A stretch of DNA of 64,000 bases, from the NCBI RefSeq assembly GCF_016429015.1, contig NZ_JAELTU010000001.1, forward strand, positions 1-64,000, in the 5' to 3' direction. Below, one piece after another: positions 52,145-61,771 of this stretch. Origin of the DNA: Rhizobium sp. ASV20. Its GTDB lineage: Bacteria; Pseudomonadota; Alphaproteobacteria; Rhizobiales; Rhizobiaceae. The notes below the pieces were generated by a model. The model did no database searches, was not told the DNA's origin, and saw only the letters and a list, made by a program, of their open reading frames with translations. Both the position numbers and the translations under genes were made by a program. Within the stretch, counting starts at the first letter, position 1; each line of letters opens with the position of its first letter.

Positions 52145-53062
52145 GTGATTGATCCGCTTGCCGAAGTGGTGACCTTGCTGCAGCCCGGCGCGCTGTTATC
52201 CAAGGTGGTAAGCGGTGGTGGAGCCTGGAGCGTCCACCGCCCTGCAACGGGCAGGCCGTTCTATTGCGTCGTCATGGATGGAGCTGCCCGACTTGCGATC
52301 GACGGGCATCGACCGATCGACCTTCTGAAAGGCGATTTTGTCCTCATTCCCTCAGTATTAGGCTTCGTGATGTCCAACCGCGAGCCCCAGGCCGCCGATA
52401 CGGATCCCCTGACCGTTACCATGTTGCAGGACGAGGTTCGGCATGGTGATCCCAATTCTGCAGCCAATGCGCGATTGCTGATCGGCCATTTCACCTTCGG
52501 TTCCGAAGATGCGGCGCTTTTGGTTTCGCTGCTTCCGGCGCTCATCCACGTTCGCGACGAGCCGCGATTGTCTCTTCTTGTTCAGCTCGTCGCTGGCGAG
52601 GCACGTGATCAACGGCCGGCGCGTGCCGTCGTTCTTGCACGTCTGTTGGAAGTGGTGTTGATCGAGGCTCTCCGATCTTCGGCGGGGCCTGAGGCATCGC
52701 CTGGACTGCTGCGCGGGCTTTCCGATGAGAGGCTTGCCGCCGCTATCCGCCGGATCCATGAAAGTCCAGCCCATGCCTGGACGATCGCGCTCCTGGCAAA
52801 GGAAGCCGCTCTTTCGCGATCTGCCTTCTTCGAACGCTTCGGTCGTGCCATGGGTGTTGCGCCTATGGAATATCTGCTTTCCTGGCGCATGGCCTTGGCG
52901 AAGAGGTTCCTGCGGCGCGGCGAAGGTGACATTGCCACGATCGCCGAGCGCGTCGGCTATGGATCGGCGAGTGCATTCAGCGTTGCATTCACGCGCTTCG
53001 CAGGGCTTCCGCCGGCGCGCTATGCGCGCGCGGCGGCCGAGTTGGAAAGTCTTGAGGTCTGA
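52145..53062 (+). CDS. AraC-family regulator with cupin N-terminal domain
   Basis: 305 residues from the GTG at 52145 (MIDPLAEVVTLLQP), preceded by aggag 10 nt upstream. The N-terminal cupin-like sensor domain covers about 1-190 (RPFYCVVMDGAARLAIDG; GDFVLIPS). Two HTH motifs follow: WTIALLAKEAALSRSAFFERF and IATIAERVGYGSASAFSVAFTR. This AraC group (cupin_6) often controls the divergent SDR gene beside it, as seen here. Confidence 0.9.
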   Translation: MIDPLAEVVTLLQPGALLSKVVSGGGAWSVHRPATGRPFYCVVMDGAARLAIDGHRPIDLLKGDFVLIPSVLGFVMSNREPQAADTDPLTVTMLQDEVRHGDPNSAANARLLIGHFTFGSEDAALLVSLLPALIHVRDEPRLSLLVQLVAGEARDQRPARAVVLARLLEVVLIEALRSSAGPEASPGLLRGLSDERLAAAIRRIHESPAHAWTIALLAKEAALSRSAFFERFGRAMGVAPMEYLLSWRMALAKRFLRRGEGDIATIAERVGYGSASAFSVAFTRFAGLPPARYARAAAELESLEV

Positions 53063-53134
53063 GACGACCCCAATCAGCGTGTAAGCCTTCTGCGGAGGAG
53101 AGCGCATCGGCCCACACCGGACCAAAGATACCGA

Positions 53135-53767
53135 TCAGAATGCCAAGCCTTCCTCTTCTATCGCCCTGCGCACGGCATGGCGCTGCCTCATGCGGGCATA
53201 CCAGGCTTCGAGATTGCGCAATTCGTCGAAATGAATGCCGGCCTTGTAATAGGATTTCAGCCACGCGGCCTGGCCCCATCCCGTCAGAGCGAACAGATAG
53301 GCATCGGCCACGGTGAAGTGATCCCCCATCAGGAAGGGGCGATCGGCGAGATGCGCATCGATCCATTGATAGCGCTTTTCAAGCTTCGGCCTGGCCGTCT
53401 CGACATAGTTTCCCGCCAATCGCGCATAGAGAAGCGGAATGAAGCCCTTGTGGATTTCCGTGGACAGGAAACCGAGCATTTCTTGCAATCGGTATCGCTC
53501 CATCGTGCCAGCCGGCGCCGCCAATCCAGCATCGGGTTTCAGGTCGGCCAGATATTGCACGATGACCGGCCCCTCCCGGAGGCGATCGCCATTGCCGAGT
53601 TCGAGCAGGGGGACATAACCGTGTGGATTGATGTCATGGAAATCCAATCCCGATTCTGTCTTGTGAGTTGTGTGATCCACCCTGATCAGTTCGACGTCGA
53701 GGCCGAGTTCGTTGACGACGATATGGGGGGAGAGCGAGCAGCTTGCGGGCAGGTAATACAATTTCAC
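53135..53767 (-). CDS. Glutathione S-transferase
   Basis: 210-residue cytosolic GST, beta-class-like. The thioredoxin-fold N-domain has YYLPASCSLSPHIVVNELGL (likely catalytic Ser/Cys near residues 9-11) and GYVPLLELGNGDRLREG with the cis-Pro; the all-helical C-domain has MGDHFTVADAYLFAL (GST N-capping box). Conjugation substrate unknown. Divergent from the HxlR-type gene, which may repress or activate it. Confidence 0.9.
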   Translation of the reverse strand: MKLYYLPASCSLSPHIVVNELGLDVELIRVDHTTHKTESGLDFHDINPHGYVPLLELGNGDRLREGPVIVQYLADLKPDAGLAAPAGTMERYRLQEMLGFLSTEIHKGFIPLLYARLAGNYVETARPKLEKRYQWIDAHLADRPFLMGDHFTVADAYLFALTGWGQAAWLKSYYKAGIHFDELRNLEAWYARMRQRHAVRRAIEEEGLAF

Positions 53768-53876
53768 GAGAGGTCTCCATGGTGTTTTCCAGTGCCAGCC
53801 TTTGCGTCGAAGGCTGCCGCTGAACCATGTAGTCCACTCGGTATGGAATAGTAAGAACGGAAAAGTTTGACATCTA

Positions 53877-53893
53877 GGTACAAAAATTATACC
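53877..53893. promoter_or_regulatory. Candidate HxlR-type operator
   Basis: GGTA (53877-53880) and TACC (53890-53893), with AT-rich centre, form a small inverted repeat 24 nt before the HxlR-type gene and between it and the GST gene. HxlR dimers bind symmetrical sites in such divergent intervals. Weak on its own. Confidence 0.3.
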
Positions 53894-53916
53894 GCCTTAA
53901 TCATGAGGTATGCACC

Positions 53917-54279
53917 ATGAAAAAGACCGTGAGCGGATGCTCCGTAGAGGAGGCGATGCATTTGCTGGGAGGCCGCTGGCGGCTGCTGATCGTGTCTTAT
54001 CTGATCGATGGGCCACAGCGCTTCAACGAGTTGCGCCGGCTGATGCCGGGGATCTCGCAGCGAATGCTGACGCTTGATCTGCGGGCGCTGGAGGAGGCGG
54101 GTCTCGTCAGGCGGACGGTCTATCCGACGGTTCCTGTGAAGGTTGAGTATTCGCTGACGGAAGATGGGAGCCGCCTGGAAAAGGTCGTGGCCGTGGTCAA
54201 GGAATTTGGGCTGTGGCTCAAGGATCGGGATGCGCAAGCGATTGAGGGCCGCGAGGCCTCATCGGAGCTTGTCGTTTAA
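53917..54279 (+). CDS. HxlR-family transcriptional regulator
   Basis: 120-residue winged-helix regulator. Family motifs: LLGGRWRLLIVSYL (helix 2), RFNELRRLMPGISQRMLTLDLRAL (recognition region, split over 36-60) and VKVEYSLTEDGSRL (wing). Cys8 is in the position used by redox- and electrophile-sensing members of the family. Divergent from the GST gene, with a GGTA-N9-TACC repeat in the gap. Confidence 0.9.
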   Translation: MKKTVSGCSVEEAMHLLGGRWRLLIVSYLIDGPQRFNELRRLMPGISQRMLTLDLRALEEAGLVRRTVYPTVPVKVEYSLTEDGSRLEKVVAVVKEFGLWLKDRDAQAIEGREASSELVV

Positions 54280-54298
54280 ATCCCGCCAATCGGGATTT
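54278..54298 (+). terminator. Terminator-like hairpin after the HxlR-type gene
   Basis: AAATCCCG (54278-54285), loop CCAAT, CGGGATTT (54291-54298), overlapping the stop. It is followed by GTATTGT and not by a clean T run. A second stem, CTCTGGT/ACCAGAG (54344-54362), lies between it and the end of the convergent helicase gene. Confidence 0.5.
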
Positions 54299-54377
54299 GT
54301 ATTGTCGGTCAACATGATCCCCGCCATCGCATCGATGTGTACCCTCTGGTCCCAAACCAGAGCGTTGGTTTAGTCAA

Positions 54378-56843
54378 TCAAACCCGCTCCACAAACCCGT
54401 CCAGCACGCGCTTCTGTCCGGCTCGATCGAATTCGATCGTGAGCTTGTTGCCTTCTATCCCGGAAACATTGCCGTTGCCGAATTTGATGTGAAAGACGCG
54501 GTCGCCGACCATGAATTTCGAGGGTTCGGAGGAGGTGGATTTGGCCACCAGCTCGCCGTCGATGGTGCGGACCTTCGGGCCGCTTTCGCCGTAGCCGATG
54601 CGCTCGACGGCGTGGCCGGAGCGGCTGCCCCAGTTATCGCGGGTCGCGTCGTTGCGGTTTGCCTGGGCGCGTTTCCAGCCGGGTGTGGAATAGGAGTTGG
54701 CGAAAGGTTCCGCCTTGTCGAAACGTGACTGGCCGTAGCCGCCGCGACCATAGCCACCATAGGACTGCTCGACTTCAGCGACCTGAACATGCGTTTCCGG
54801 CAGCTCGTCGAGGAAGCGGGAGGGGATTGTGGACTGCCACAGGCCGTGGATGCGGCGGTTCGAGACGAACCAGATGTGGCAGCGGCGTTTGGCGCGGGTG
54901 ATGCCGACATAGGCGAGGCGGCGCTCTTCCTCGAGGCCCGCGCGGCCGCTTTCGTCGAGCGAGCGTTGGTGCGGAAACAGGCCTTCTTCCCAGCCGGGCA
55001 AGAACACTGTCTCGAATTCCAGTCCCTTGGCTGAGTGTAGCGTCATGATGGAGACGGCATCGAGGTTTTCGTTCTGCTCGGCATCCATGACCAGCGACAC
55101 ATGCTCGAGGAAGCCGCGCATGGATTCGAAACTATCCATCGAGCGGATGAGTTCCTTCAGGTTTTCCAGACGCCCTGGCGCTTCCGCCGACTTATCGTTT
55201 TTCCACATGTCCGTGTAGCCGGACTCTTCGAGGATCTGCTCGGCAAGCTCGGTATGCGGCATGTTTTCAAGCAGGCCCTGCCAGCGGCGGAACGATTGCA
55301 CGACGTCGAACAGCGCCTTGCGCGCCTTCGGCTTCATCTCGTCCGTTTCGATGATATCGGCCGCCGCCGCCAGCATCGGGATGTTGCGGACGCGGGCATA
55401 ATCGTGCAGGGCGCGCACGGTGGTGTCGCCGAGACCACGCTTGGGCGTGTTGACGATGCGCTCGAAGGCGAGATCGTCGGCCGGCTGGCAGACGAGGCGG
55501 AAATAGGCCATGGCGTCGCGGATTTCGAGGCGCTCGTAGAAGCGTGGGCCACCGACAACGCGATAGTTCAGGCCGAGCGTGACGAAACGGTCTTCGAATT
55601 CGCGCATCTGGAAAGACGCGCGCACGAGGATCGCCATGTTGTTGAGATTATGCTTGTTGCGCTGGAGCTGCTCGATCTCTTCGCCGATGGCGCGCGCTTC
55701 CTCCTCGGAATCCCACGAAGCGTGTACCTGTACCTTGATGTCGTCTGGATCGGAGCGTTCGGTAAACAGCGTCTTGCCGAGCCGGCCCTCGTTATGGGCG
55801 ATCAAATGGGCGGCTGCACCGAGAATATGTTCGGTGGAGCGGTAGTTGCGCTCGAGCTTGATGACCTTCGCGCCGGGAAAATCCTTCTCGAAGCGCAGGA
55901 TATTGTCGACCTCCGCGCCGCGCCAGCCGTAGATCGACTGGTCGTCGTCGCCGACGCAGCAGACATTCTGCGGCTCGCCCTTCTGCCGCTGAGCCAGCAG
56001 GCGCAGCCACATATATTGCGCCGTATTGGTGTCTTGATACTCGTCGACCAGGATGTAGCGGAAGCGCTGGTGATAGTCCTTCAGTATGTCCGGGTTCCGG
56101 CGGAACATATTGATCGGGTGCAGGAGCAGGTCACCGAAGTCGCAGGCATTCAGCGTCTTCAGGCGGTTCTGGTAAGCGGTGTAGAGTTCGCGGCCCTTGC
56201 CGTTGGCAAAGGCACGGGCGTCGCCTTCCGGAATATCGGCCGGGCTGAGGCCCTTGTTCTTCCAGGTGTCGATCATCCCGGCGAACTGCTTGGCCGGCCA
56301 GCGCTTGTCGTCCAGCCCTTCAGCCTGGATCAGCTGCTTGATCAGCCGGATGACATCGTCGGTGTCGAGAATGGTGAAGCTGGACGTGAGGCCAACCAGT
56401 TCGGCGTGACGGCGCAACAGCTTGACGCCGATCGAATGGAACGTGCCGAGCCAGGGCATGCCTTCGACCGCGCCGCCGACCAGCAGGGCGATACGTTCCT
56501 TCATCTCGCGTGCCGCCTTGTTGGTAAAGGTCACGGCGAGGATCTGGCTCGGGAAGGCGCGGTTGGTGGAGAGGATATGGGCGATACGGGTCGTCAGCAC
56601 ACGCGTTTTGCCGGTGCCGGCGCCAGCAAGCACCAGAACGGGACCATCGAGTGTCTCAACCGCCTCTGCCTGCTCCGGATTGAGGCCTGAGAGATAATCC
56701 GGCCGGCGACCGCTGTCGCGTGCTGCCATGGCGCGAGCGGCAATGCCGCCGCCATTGCTGCTGGCGCTAGGTGCCGGGTGTCGCGGCGCCAGGTGCTCCG
56801 GCTCCTCGTCAAAGAAAGGAATGTCGTCGTGTCCGATGGTCAT
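54378..56843 (-). CDS. uvrD: ATP-dependent DNA helicase, UvrD/PcrA type
   Basis: Superfamily 1A 3'-5' helicase used in repair and replication. 821 residues from the ATG ending at 56843. Visible are Q motif LNPEQAEAVETLDGP, Walker A AGAGTGKT (73-80), motif II VDEYQDTN, motif III GDDDQSIYGWRGA, motif IV LERNYRSTEHIL and the late motif SAKGLEFETVFLPGWEEG with VGITRAK. The C-terminal tail is Gly/Tyr-rich (SYGGYGRGGYG) and ends with a Tudor-like domain (VGDRVFHIKFGNGNV), as in PcrA/UvrD proteins that contact RNA polymerase. Name choice uvrD versus pcrA is arbitrary. Confidence 0.94.
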   Translation of the reverse strand: MTIGHDDIPFFDEEPEHLAPRHPAPSASSNGGGIAARAMAARDSGRRPDYLSGLNPEQAEAVETLDGPVLVLAGAGTGKTRVLTTRIAHILSTNRAFPSQILAVTFTNKAAREMKERIALLVGGAVEGMPWLGTFHSIGVKLLRRHAELVGLTSSFTILDTDDVIRLIKQLIQAEGLDDKRWPAKQFAGMIDTWKNKGLSPADIPEGDARAFANGKGRELYTAYQNRLKTLNACDFGDLLLHPINMFRRNPDILKDYHQRFRYILVDEYQDTNTAQYMWLRLLAQRQKGEPQNVCCVGDDDQSIYGWRGAEVDNILRFEKDFPGAKVIKLERNYRSTEHILGAAAHLIAHNEGRLGKTLFTERSDPDDIKVQVHASWDSEEEARAIGEEIEQLQRNKHNLNNMAILVRASFQMREFEDRFVTLGLNYRVVGGPRFYERLEIRDAMAYFRLVCQPADDLAFERIVNTPKRGLGDTTVRALHDYARVRNIPMLAAAADIIETDEMKPKARKALFDVVQSFRRWQGLLENMPHTELAEQILEESGYTDMWKNDKSAEAPGRLENLKELIRSMDSFESMRGFLEHVSLVMDAEQNENLDAVSIMTLHSAKGLEFETVFLPGWEEGLFPHQRSLDESGRAGLEEERRLAYVGITRAKRRCHIWFVSNRRIHGLWQSTIPSRFLDELPETHVQVAEVEQSYGGYGRGGYGQSRFDKAEPFANSYSTPGWKRAQANRNDATRDNWGSRSGHAVERIGYGESGPKVRTIDGELVAKSTSSEPSKFMVGDRVFHIKFGNGNVSGIEGNKLTIEFDRAGQKRVLDGFVERV

Positions 56844-57203
56844 GCGGCCCAATGTAATGATTCTACCCCGAAAGGCAAAAGAAACGGGCTAAAATTAGAA
56901 CAAAAAGTGCACATTCACAGGGGGCGACGTGATCGGGAGGGCGGATTTTCCCATCGCAAACGCGTTATCAGGCGATGGATAAAACGCGTCGTTGTCCTCA
57001 CCAAGATTACAACTTCGTCATAATTCGCGGTCAATCTTGCCCCATATGCTCAAAAAAACGATATTGCAGCAAATCGGGCACAATCGTGCGTTATATCGCC
57101 ATCAACCCGAAGCCAGCCTCGGTACACGCTCCTGAAGCGACGAGGCCATAACAAACCGACGACGCGATTCCATCGCCTCTGACACAACAAGCCGGAGACG
57201 TGC
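56844..57203. other. Intergenic region between the helicase and RND efflux genes
   Basis: 360 nt between divergent genes with promoters for both. It includes the small inverted repeat GCAC-aatc-GTGC near 57080. No regulator gene (TetR or similar) lies here, unlike many RND operons, and no other gene is seen. Confidence 0.5.
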
Positions 57204-58370
57204 ATGACCGCCTGGAAACAGCTTTCCTTATCCTTTCTCGTGCTGGTGGCGGGTTTTATCGCCGCGGTGGCCTTCGTGCCGGGTGCGGCCAGCCTCTTGC
57301 AGAAAGCCGGTGTGCCGGCTTCCGTGGTGGCGATGATTGCACCCCGCGACGGGGTGAAGGGCGGTCAAGCCGGCAAGGTCGCCAATGGCGGCGCAGGACG
57401 CGGTCAGAATACGCCGCTCGTCCTTACGCAGCCCGTGGTTGGCGGCATCGTCAATGATCGTCTCAGCGCCATCGGCACCGGCGACGCCATTCGCTCCGTC
57501 GTCGTCATGCCGCAGGCGGCAGGCACGATTCGGGAGATCCTCATCAAATCCGGCGACAGGGTGAAGCAGGGGCAAGTGCTGGCGCGTCTCGACGATGACG
57601 AACAGATCATTGCCCGAGGACAGGCGGAAGTGGCGCTCAAGAGCGCATCGGAGAAATTCCAGCTCTATCGCAACATCAAATCCACCGTGTCGCGGATGGA
57701 TGTCTTCGATGCCGAGATCGTGGAGCAGGGGGCAAAGCTTGCATTGCAATCGGCGGAGCTTGCTCTGAAGCGCCGGGATATTGTCGCTCCGATCGGTGGG
57801 ATCGTCGGTATCGTTCCCGTTGTCGTCGGCGATAATGTGACGACGGCAACCAATATCGTCATGCTGGACGATCGCTCCGAGATTCTGGTGGATTATTGGG
57901 TGCCCGAGCGTTTTGCCAATACGGTCAAGGTCGATCAGCCTGTCGAGGCGACATCGGTCGCGCTGCCGGGGCGTGTCTTCACCGGCGCGGTCGAGGCAGT
58001 GGACAATCGCGTCGATGGCGCCAGCCGGACCTTGCGCGTGCGTGCGCGCATCGACAATGCCTCGGATGAGCTGCGCGCCGGCATGTCGTTCAATGTCGGC
58101 ATGCGCTTTGCCGGCAATCCCTATCCCTCAGTCGATCCGCTTGCGGTGCAATGGGATGGCGAGGGCGCGCATGTCTGGCGCGTTGCTGATGGCAAATCCT
58201 CGAAGGTGCGGGTCAGCATCGTGCAGCGCAATCCGGATGCAGTCCTGGTCAAGGGCGATCTGCGCGACGGCGATCTCATCGTCATCGAGGGGTTGCAGCG
58301 CGTAACAGAAGGCGGTGGCGTTCGCCTTGCCCGCGATGTCGCGCAAGCCACGGAGGTCATCGCGCAATGA
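57204..58370 (+). CDS. RND efflux membrane fusion protein
   Basis: Periplasmic adaptor of a tripartite RND pump, 388 residues, with an N-terminal membrane anchor (about 6-28) and no lipobox. Biotin/lipoyl-like halves are AAGTIREILIKSGDRVKQGQVLARLDD (split at about 105-131) and LKRRDIVAPIGGIVGIVPVVVGD; the beta-barrel domain follows (LVDYWVPERFANTVKV). The stop overlaps the transporter start (ATGA), so the two are co-translated. No outer-membrane channel gene follows. Confidence 0.92.
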   Translation: MTAWKQLSLSFLVLVAGFIAAVAFVPGAASLLQKAGVPASVVAMIAPRDGVKGGQAGKVANGGAGRGQNTPLVLTQPVVGGIVNDRLSAIGTGDAIRSVVVMPQAAGTIREILIKSGDRVKQGQVLARLDDDEQIIARGQAEVALKSASEKFQLYRNIKSTVSRMDVFDAEIVEQGAKLALQSAELALKRRDIVAPIGGIVGIVPVVVGDNVTTATNIVMLDDRSEILVDYWVPERFANTVKVDQPVEATSVALPGRVFTGAVEAVDNRVDGASRTLRVRARIDNASDELRAGMSFNVGMRFAGNPYPSVDPLAVQWDGEGAHVWRVADGKSSKVRVSIVQRNPDAVLVKGDLRDGDLIVIEGLQRVTEGGGVRLARDVAQATEVIAQ

Positions 58371-61300
58371 TGCGGCATGGCGATGATATGGCAGAGGGTG
58401 GCGCGAGCGCAGGCAAGCAGTCCTTCACGGCACTTTTCGTGCGGCGGCCAATTCTGGCGCTGGTTTTTAACACACTTCTGGTCGTCGCAGGTCTCGCCGC
58501 CTATTTCGGCGTCGAAGTGCGCGAACTGCCTGATGTCGATCGTCCGGTCGTCACTGTGCGAACCGCCTTCGAAGGCGCGTCGCCGCAGACTGTGGATCAG
58601 GAGCTGACGAAGATCATCGAAGGCGCGGTTGCCCGCGTCAGCGGTCTGAAATCGGTTTCGTCCAGCTCGTCCTTCGGGCAAAGCAGGGTGACGCTGGAGT
58701 TTTCCGACGCTACCGATCTCTCGGTGGCTGCCAACGACGTCCGCGATGCCATCGGCCGGATCACTGAACAATTGCCTGATCAGGCGGATGCACCGCAGAT
58801 CGTCAAGGCGGATTCGGATTCGCAGCCGATCATGCGACTTGCCGTAACCTCCAGCACCATGACGATGGACGACCTGACGCAGCTCGTCGACAAGGAAATC
58901 AGAGATCGGCTGGCCTCTGTCGAAGGCGTTGCCGATGTCGAGCTCTACGGCAATCAGGAGAAAGTTTTCCGGATCGACATCGATCAGGCGGCACTTGCCG
59001 GACGCGGACTGACGATCGGTGACCTGACGACGGCGCTTGCGACCGCCGCGCTCGATGTGCCGGCCGGATCGCTGAAGAGTGCCCGCCAGGATATCGTCGT
59101 GCGCGCCACGGCCGCATTGCAGACGCCCGAGGATTTTTCCCGGCTGATCGTCAAGGATCGCGTGCGGCTCTCCGATGTCGCGACTGTTACCCTCGGGCCG
59201 AGGGATGGCACAACGGCGCTTCGATCCAACGGCGTCCAGGGCGTCGGCCTCGGTATCATCCGTCAGGCTCAGTCGAACACGCTGAATATTTCGGAGGGCG
59301 TGAAGACGGTCGTTGCGCAGCTTTCAAAATCGCTGCCGGAGGGGACGCGCATCGTCGTCACCAGTGATGACGCCCTGTTCATTCAGGGAGCCATCCATGA
59401 AGTGATGCTGGCCCTCGTCTTTTCGGCGCTGATCGTCACCATCGTCATCTATCTTTTTCTGCGCGATTGGCGGGCTACACTCATACCCGTCGTCACCATG
59501 CCGGTGGCGCTCATCGGTACAGTTGCCGCGCTCTATATGGTCGGCTTCTCGATCAACATTCTAACCCTGCTGGCGATCGTGCTCGCCACCGGCCTTGTGG
59601 TCGACGACGCCATCGTCGTGCTCGAGAATATCGTGCGGCGCAGAGCGGAGAAGATCGGACCGCGCGCTGCCGCCGTGCTCGGCACGCGGGAGGTCTTTTT
59701 CGCCGTCATCGCCACGACCGCGACGCTTGCCGCCGTGTTCATTCCGCTGTCCTTCCTGCCGGGGCAGGTGGGTGGCCTGTTCCGTGAGTTCGGTTTCGTG
59801 CTCGCTTTCTCCGTGGGCCTGTCGTCGATCGTTGCCCTGACGCTTTGTCCGATGCTCGCCTCGCGGATGTTGACCAAGGAGATGCGGGAGGAGCACGGCG
59901 TACTTGGCCGTTTTGGCGGTCTGTTCGCCGGCGTCTATCAACGCACGCTCAAGACCTGTCTCAATGCTCCCGTTGTAGTCATTGTCTTCTGTGCGGCGTT
60001 CTCAGCGGCTGCCGTTCTGGCATTCATGAATGTCAAGAGCGAGCTGACGCCGACGGAGGACCGCGCGATGGTCATGCTGCGTCTTACGACGCCGCAGGGC
60101 GCGGGTCTCGATTACACGAAGGATCAGCTGCAGCGCGTCGAGGAGCGATTGCAGCCGCTGATGGATAGCGGCGATCTCCGCAACATTTATGCGATCTCCG
60201 GCCTGAACAGCCAGAAGAACACCGGCTTCATGGTGCTGACTTTGGCGCCCTGGAGCGAGCGCCATCGCACGCAGCAGGAGATCGTTGCCGATATCAACCG
60301 TGCCATGGCCAAGGTGCCGGCTCTGCGCGGTACGGCAATCCAGTCAAACAGCCTTCGCATCCGTGGCGCCGGTAGCGGCGTGCAAATGGCGCTGATCGGC
60401 AGCAATCACGAAGCGCTGACACAATCGGCCCTGAAGCTGGTGCAGGCGCTGGATGCAACGGGTCGGTTCGATACGCCACGCCTCAACAATGAGCCGACGC
60501 AGGCACAGGTTTCTGTCAACATCGATCGGGAGCGTGCATCTGATCTGGGGATCGAGATATCGGGGCTCTCGATGGCGCTTCAGTCCTTGCTCGAAGGACG
60601 TTCAGTGGTCGACGTCTTCGTCGCCGGTGAATCCTATCCGGTGCTGCTGACCTCGACGATGCGTCCGATCGACGATCCCACAGATCTGGAAAACGTCTTC
60701 CTGAAGACCGGCGATGGCAAAATCGTTCCGATGTCCGTTATCGCATCGCTGAAGGAGAATGCCGTTGCGCCGCAGCTGACCCGCGAGCAGCAGCTGGCAT
60801 CCGTCGCCATCACCGCCGGCCTGAAGAACGATATGTCGCTCGGGCAGGCCGTGGAGGAGGTGACCAGGATCGCCACGCCTCTGCTGCCGCCGGGAGCACG
60901 ACTGATGCCGCTTGCGGAAGCCGCGACGCTGGAGGAAAACTCCAGTGGCATGGCGCTCACCTTCGGCTTTGCCATCGTCATCATCTTCCTGGTCTTGGCC
61001 GCACAGTTCGAAAGCGTGCTGTCGTCGTTGATCATCATGTCCACGGTGCCACTCGGCCTCGCCTGCGCCGTCTTTGCGCTCGTCATCACCGGCTCAAGCC
61101 TGAATATCTACAGTCAGATCGGTCTCGTGCTGCTTGTCGGCGTCATGGCGAAGAACGGCATCCTGATCGTCGAGTTTGCCAATCAGCTCCGCGACAAGGG
61201 CGAAGGCGTACGCGAGGCAATTGAAAAGGCGTGCGCTCTGCGCCTGCGGCCCGTCATGATGACGATGATTGCGACCATTCTCGGCGGTGTGCCCCTTGTC

Positions 61301-61522
61301 TTCGCCGAAGGAGCGGGTGCAGAAGCTCGTATAGCACTCGGCTGGGTGATTGTCGGCGGCCTCGGCTTTGCAACCCTGGTCACACTCTACATCACGCCCG
61401 TCGCTTACCTTCTTATTGCGCGTTTCGCCAAACCGCAGACGCATGAGGAGCAACGCCTGCACGAGGAAATGTCGGATGCGGCGCTGCGCACGAAGCTGGC
61501 CAATCTCCGCGCGGCGGAGTGA
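58367..61522 (+). CDS. RND efflux transporter, HAE1 family
   Basis: Inner-membrane proton-driven drug/lipid exporter of 1051 residues with the 12-helix RND layout and two large periplasmic loops. The proton-relay pair is Asp413-Asp414 in GLVVDDAIVVLENI (helix 4); the second half has the GVMAKNGILIVEFANQLR segment with the conserved Lys. FVRRPILALVFNTLLVV is helix 1. In-frame ATGs at 58370 and 58388 are possible later starts. Substrate range unknown; an outer-membrane TolC-type partner must be elsewhere. Confidence 0.93.
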   Translation: MMRHGDDMAEGGASAGKQSFTALFVRRPILALVFNTLLVVAGLAAYFGVEVRELPDVDRPVVTVRTAFEGASPQTVDQELTKIIEGAVARVSGLKSVSSSSSFGQSRVTLEFSDATDLSVAANDVRDAIGRITEQLPDQADAPQIVKADSDSQPIMRLAVTSSTMTMDDLTQLVDKEIRDRLASVEGVADVELYGNQEKVFRIDIDQAALAGRGLTIGDLTTALATAALDVPAGSLKSARQDIVVRATAALQTPEDFSRLIVKDRVRLSDVATVTLGPRDGTTALRSNGVQGVGLGIIRQAQSNTLNISEGVKTVVAQLSKSLPEGTRIVVTSDDALFIQGAIHEVMLALVFSALIVTIVIYLFLRDWRATLIPVVTMPVALIGTVAALYMVGFSINILTLLAIVLATGLVVDDAIVVLENIVRRRAEKIGPRAAAVLGTREVFFAVIATTATLAAVFIPLSFLPGQVGGLFREFGFVLAFSVGLSSIVALTLCPMLASRMLTKEMREEHGVLGRFGGLFAGVYQRTLKTCLNAPVVVIVFCAAFSAAAVLAFMNVKSELTPTEDRAMVMLRLTTPQGAGLDYTKDQLQRVEERLQPLMDSGDLRNIYAISGLNSQKNTGFMVLTLAPWSERHRTQQEIVADINRAMAKVPALRGTAIQSNSLRIRGAGSGVQMALIGSNHEALTQSALKLVQALDATGRFDTPRLNNEPTQAQVSVNIDRERASDLGIEISGLSMALQSLLEGRSVVDVFVAGESYPVLLTSTMRPIDDPTDLENVFLKTGDGKIVPMSVIASLKENAVAPQLTREQQLASVAITAGLKNDMSLGQAVEEVTRIATPLLPPGARLMPLAEAATLEENSSGMALTFGFAIVIIFLVLAAQFESVLSSLIIMSTVPLGLACAVFALVITGSSLNIYSQIGLVLLVGVMAKNGILIVEFANQLRDKGEGVREAIEKACALRLRPVMMTMIATILGGVPLVFAEGAGAEARIALGWVIVGGLGFATLVTLYITPVAYLLIARFAKPQTHEEQRLHEEMSDAALRTKLANLRAAE

Positions 61523-61771
61523 GGCCGGCACGGTTGGGTTGCTTCTGCCGCAAGTTTCTCGCTTTTTTATGGTAAATTATGCGTGTGGCTTAGCGTTTTA
61601 TTAAGCGTGTTTGCTAATCATAGTGGCATGTAACCGCTCGAGCTCAGGCGTTGTTTTTTGCCGGGCTTCCTTTTCGCCGACACAATCGGCCCGTGTGCAT
61701 GAGTGCACGCGGCAAGGTTCCGATGTCTCCTTGTACTTGTTGCGTATTGTTGCGTCCGGAGTTTGTGTGCC

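Noticed and set aside
55101-56690. Forward-strand frame of about 530 codons opposite uvrD
   Set aside because: Shadow of the helicase gene; no recognisable domain.
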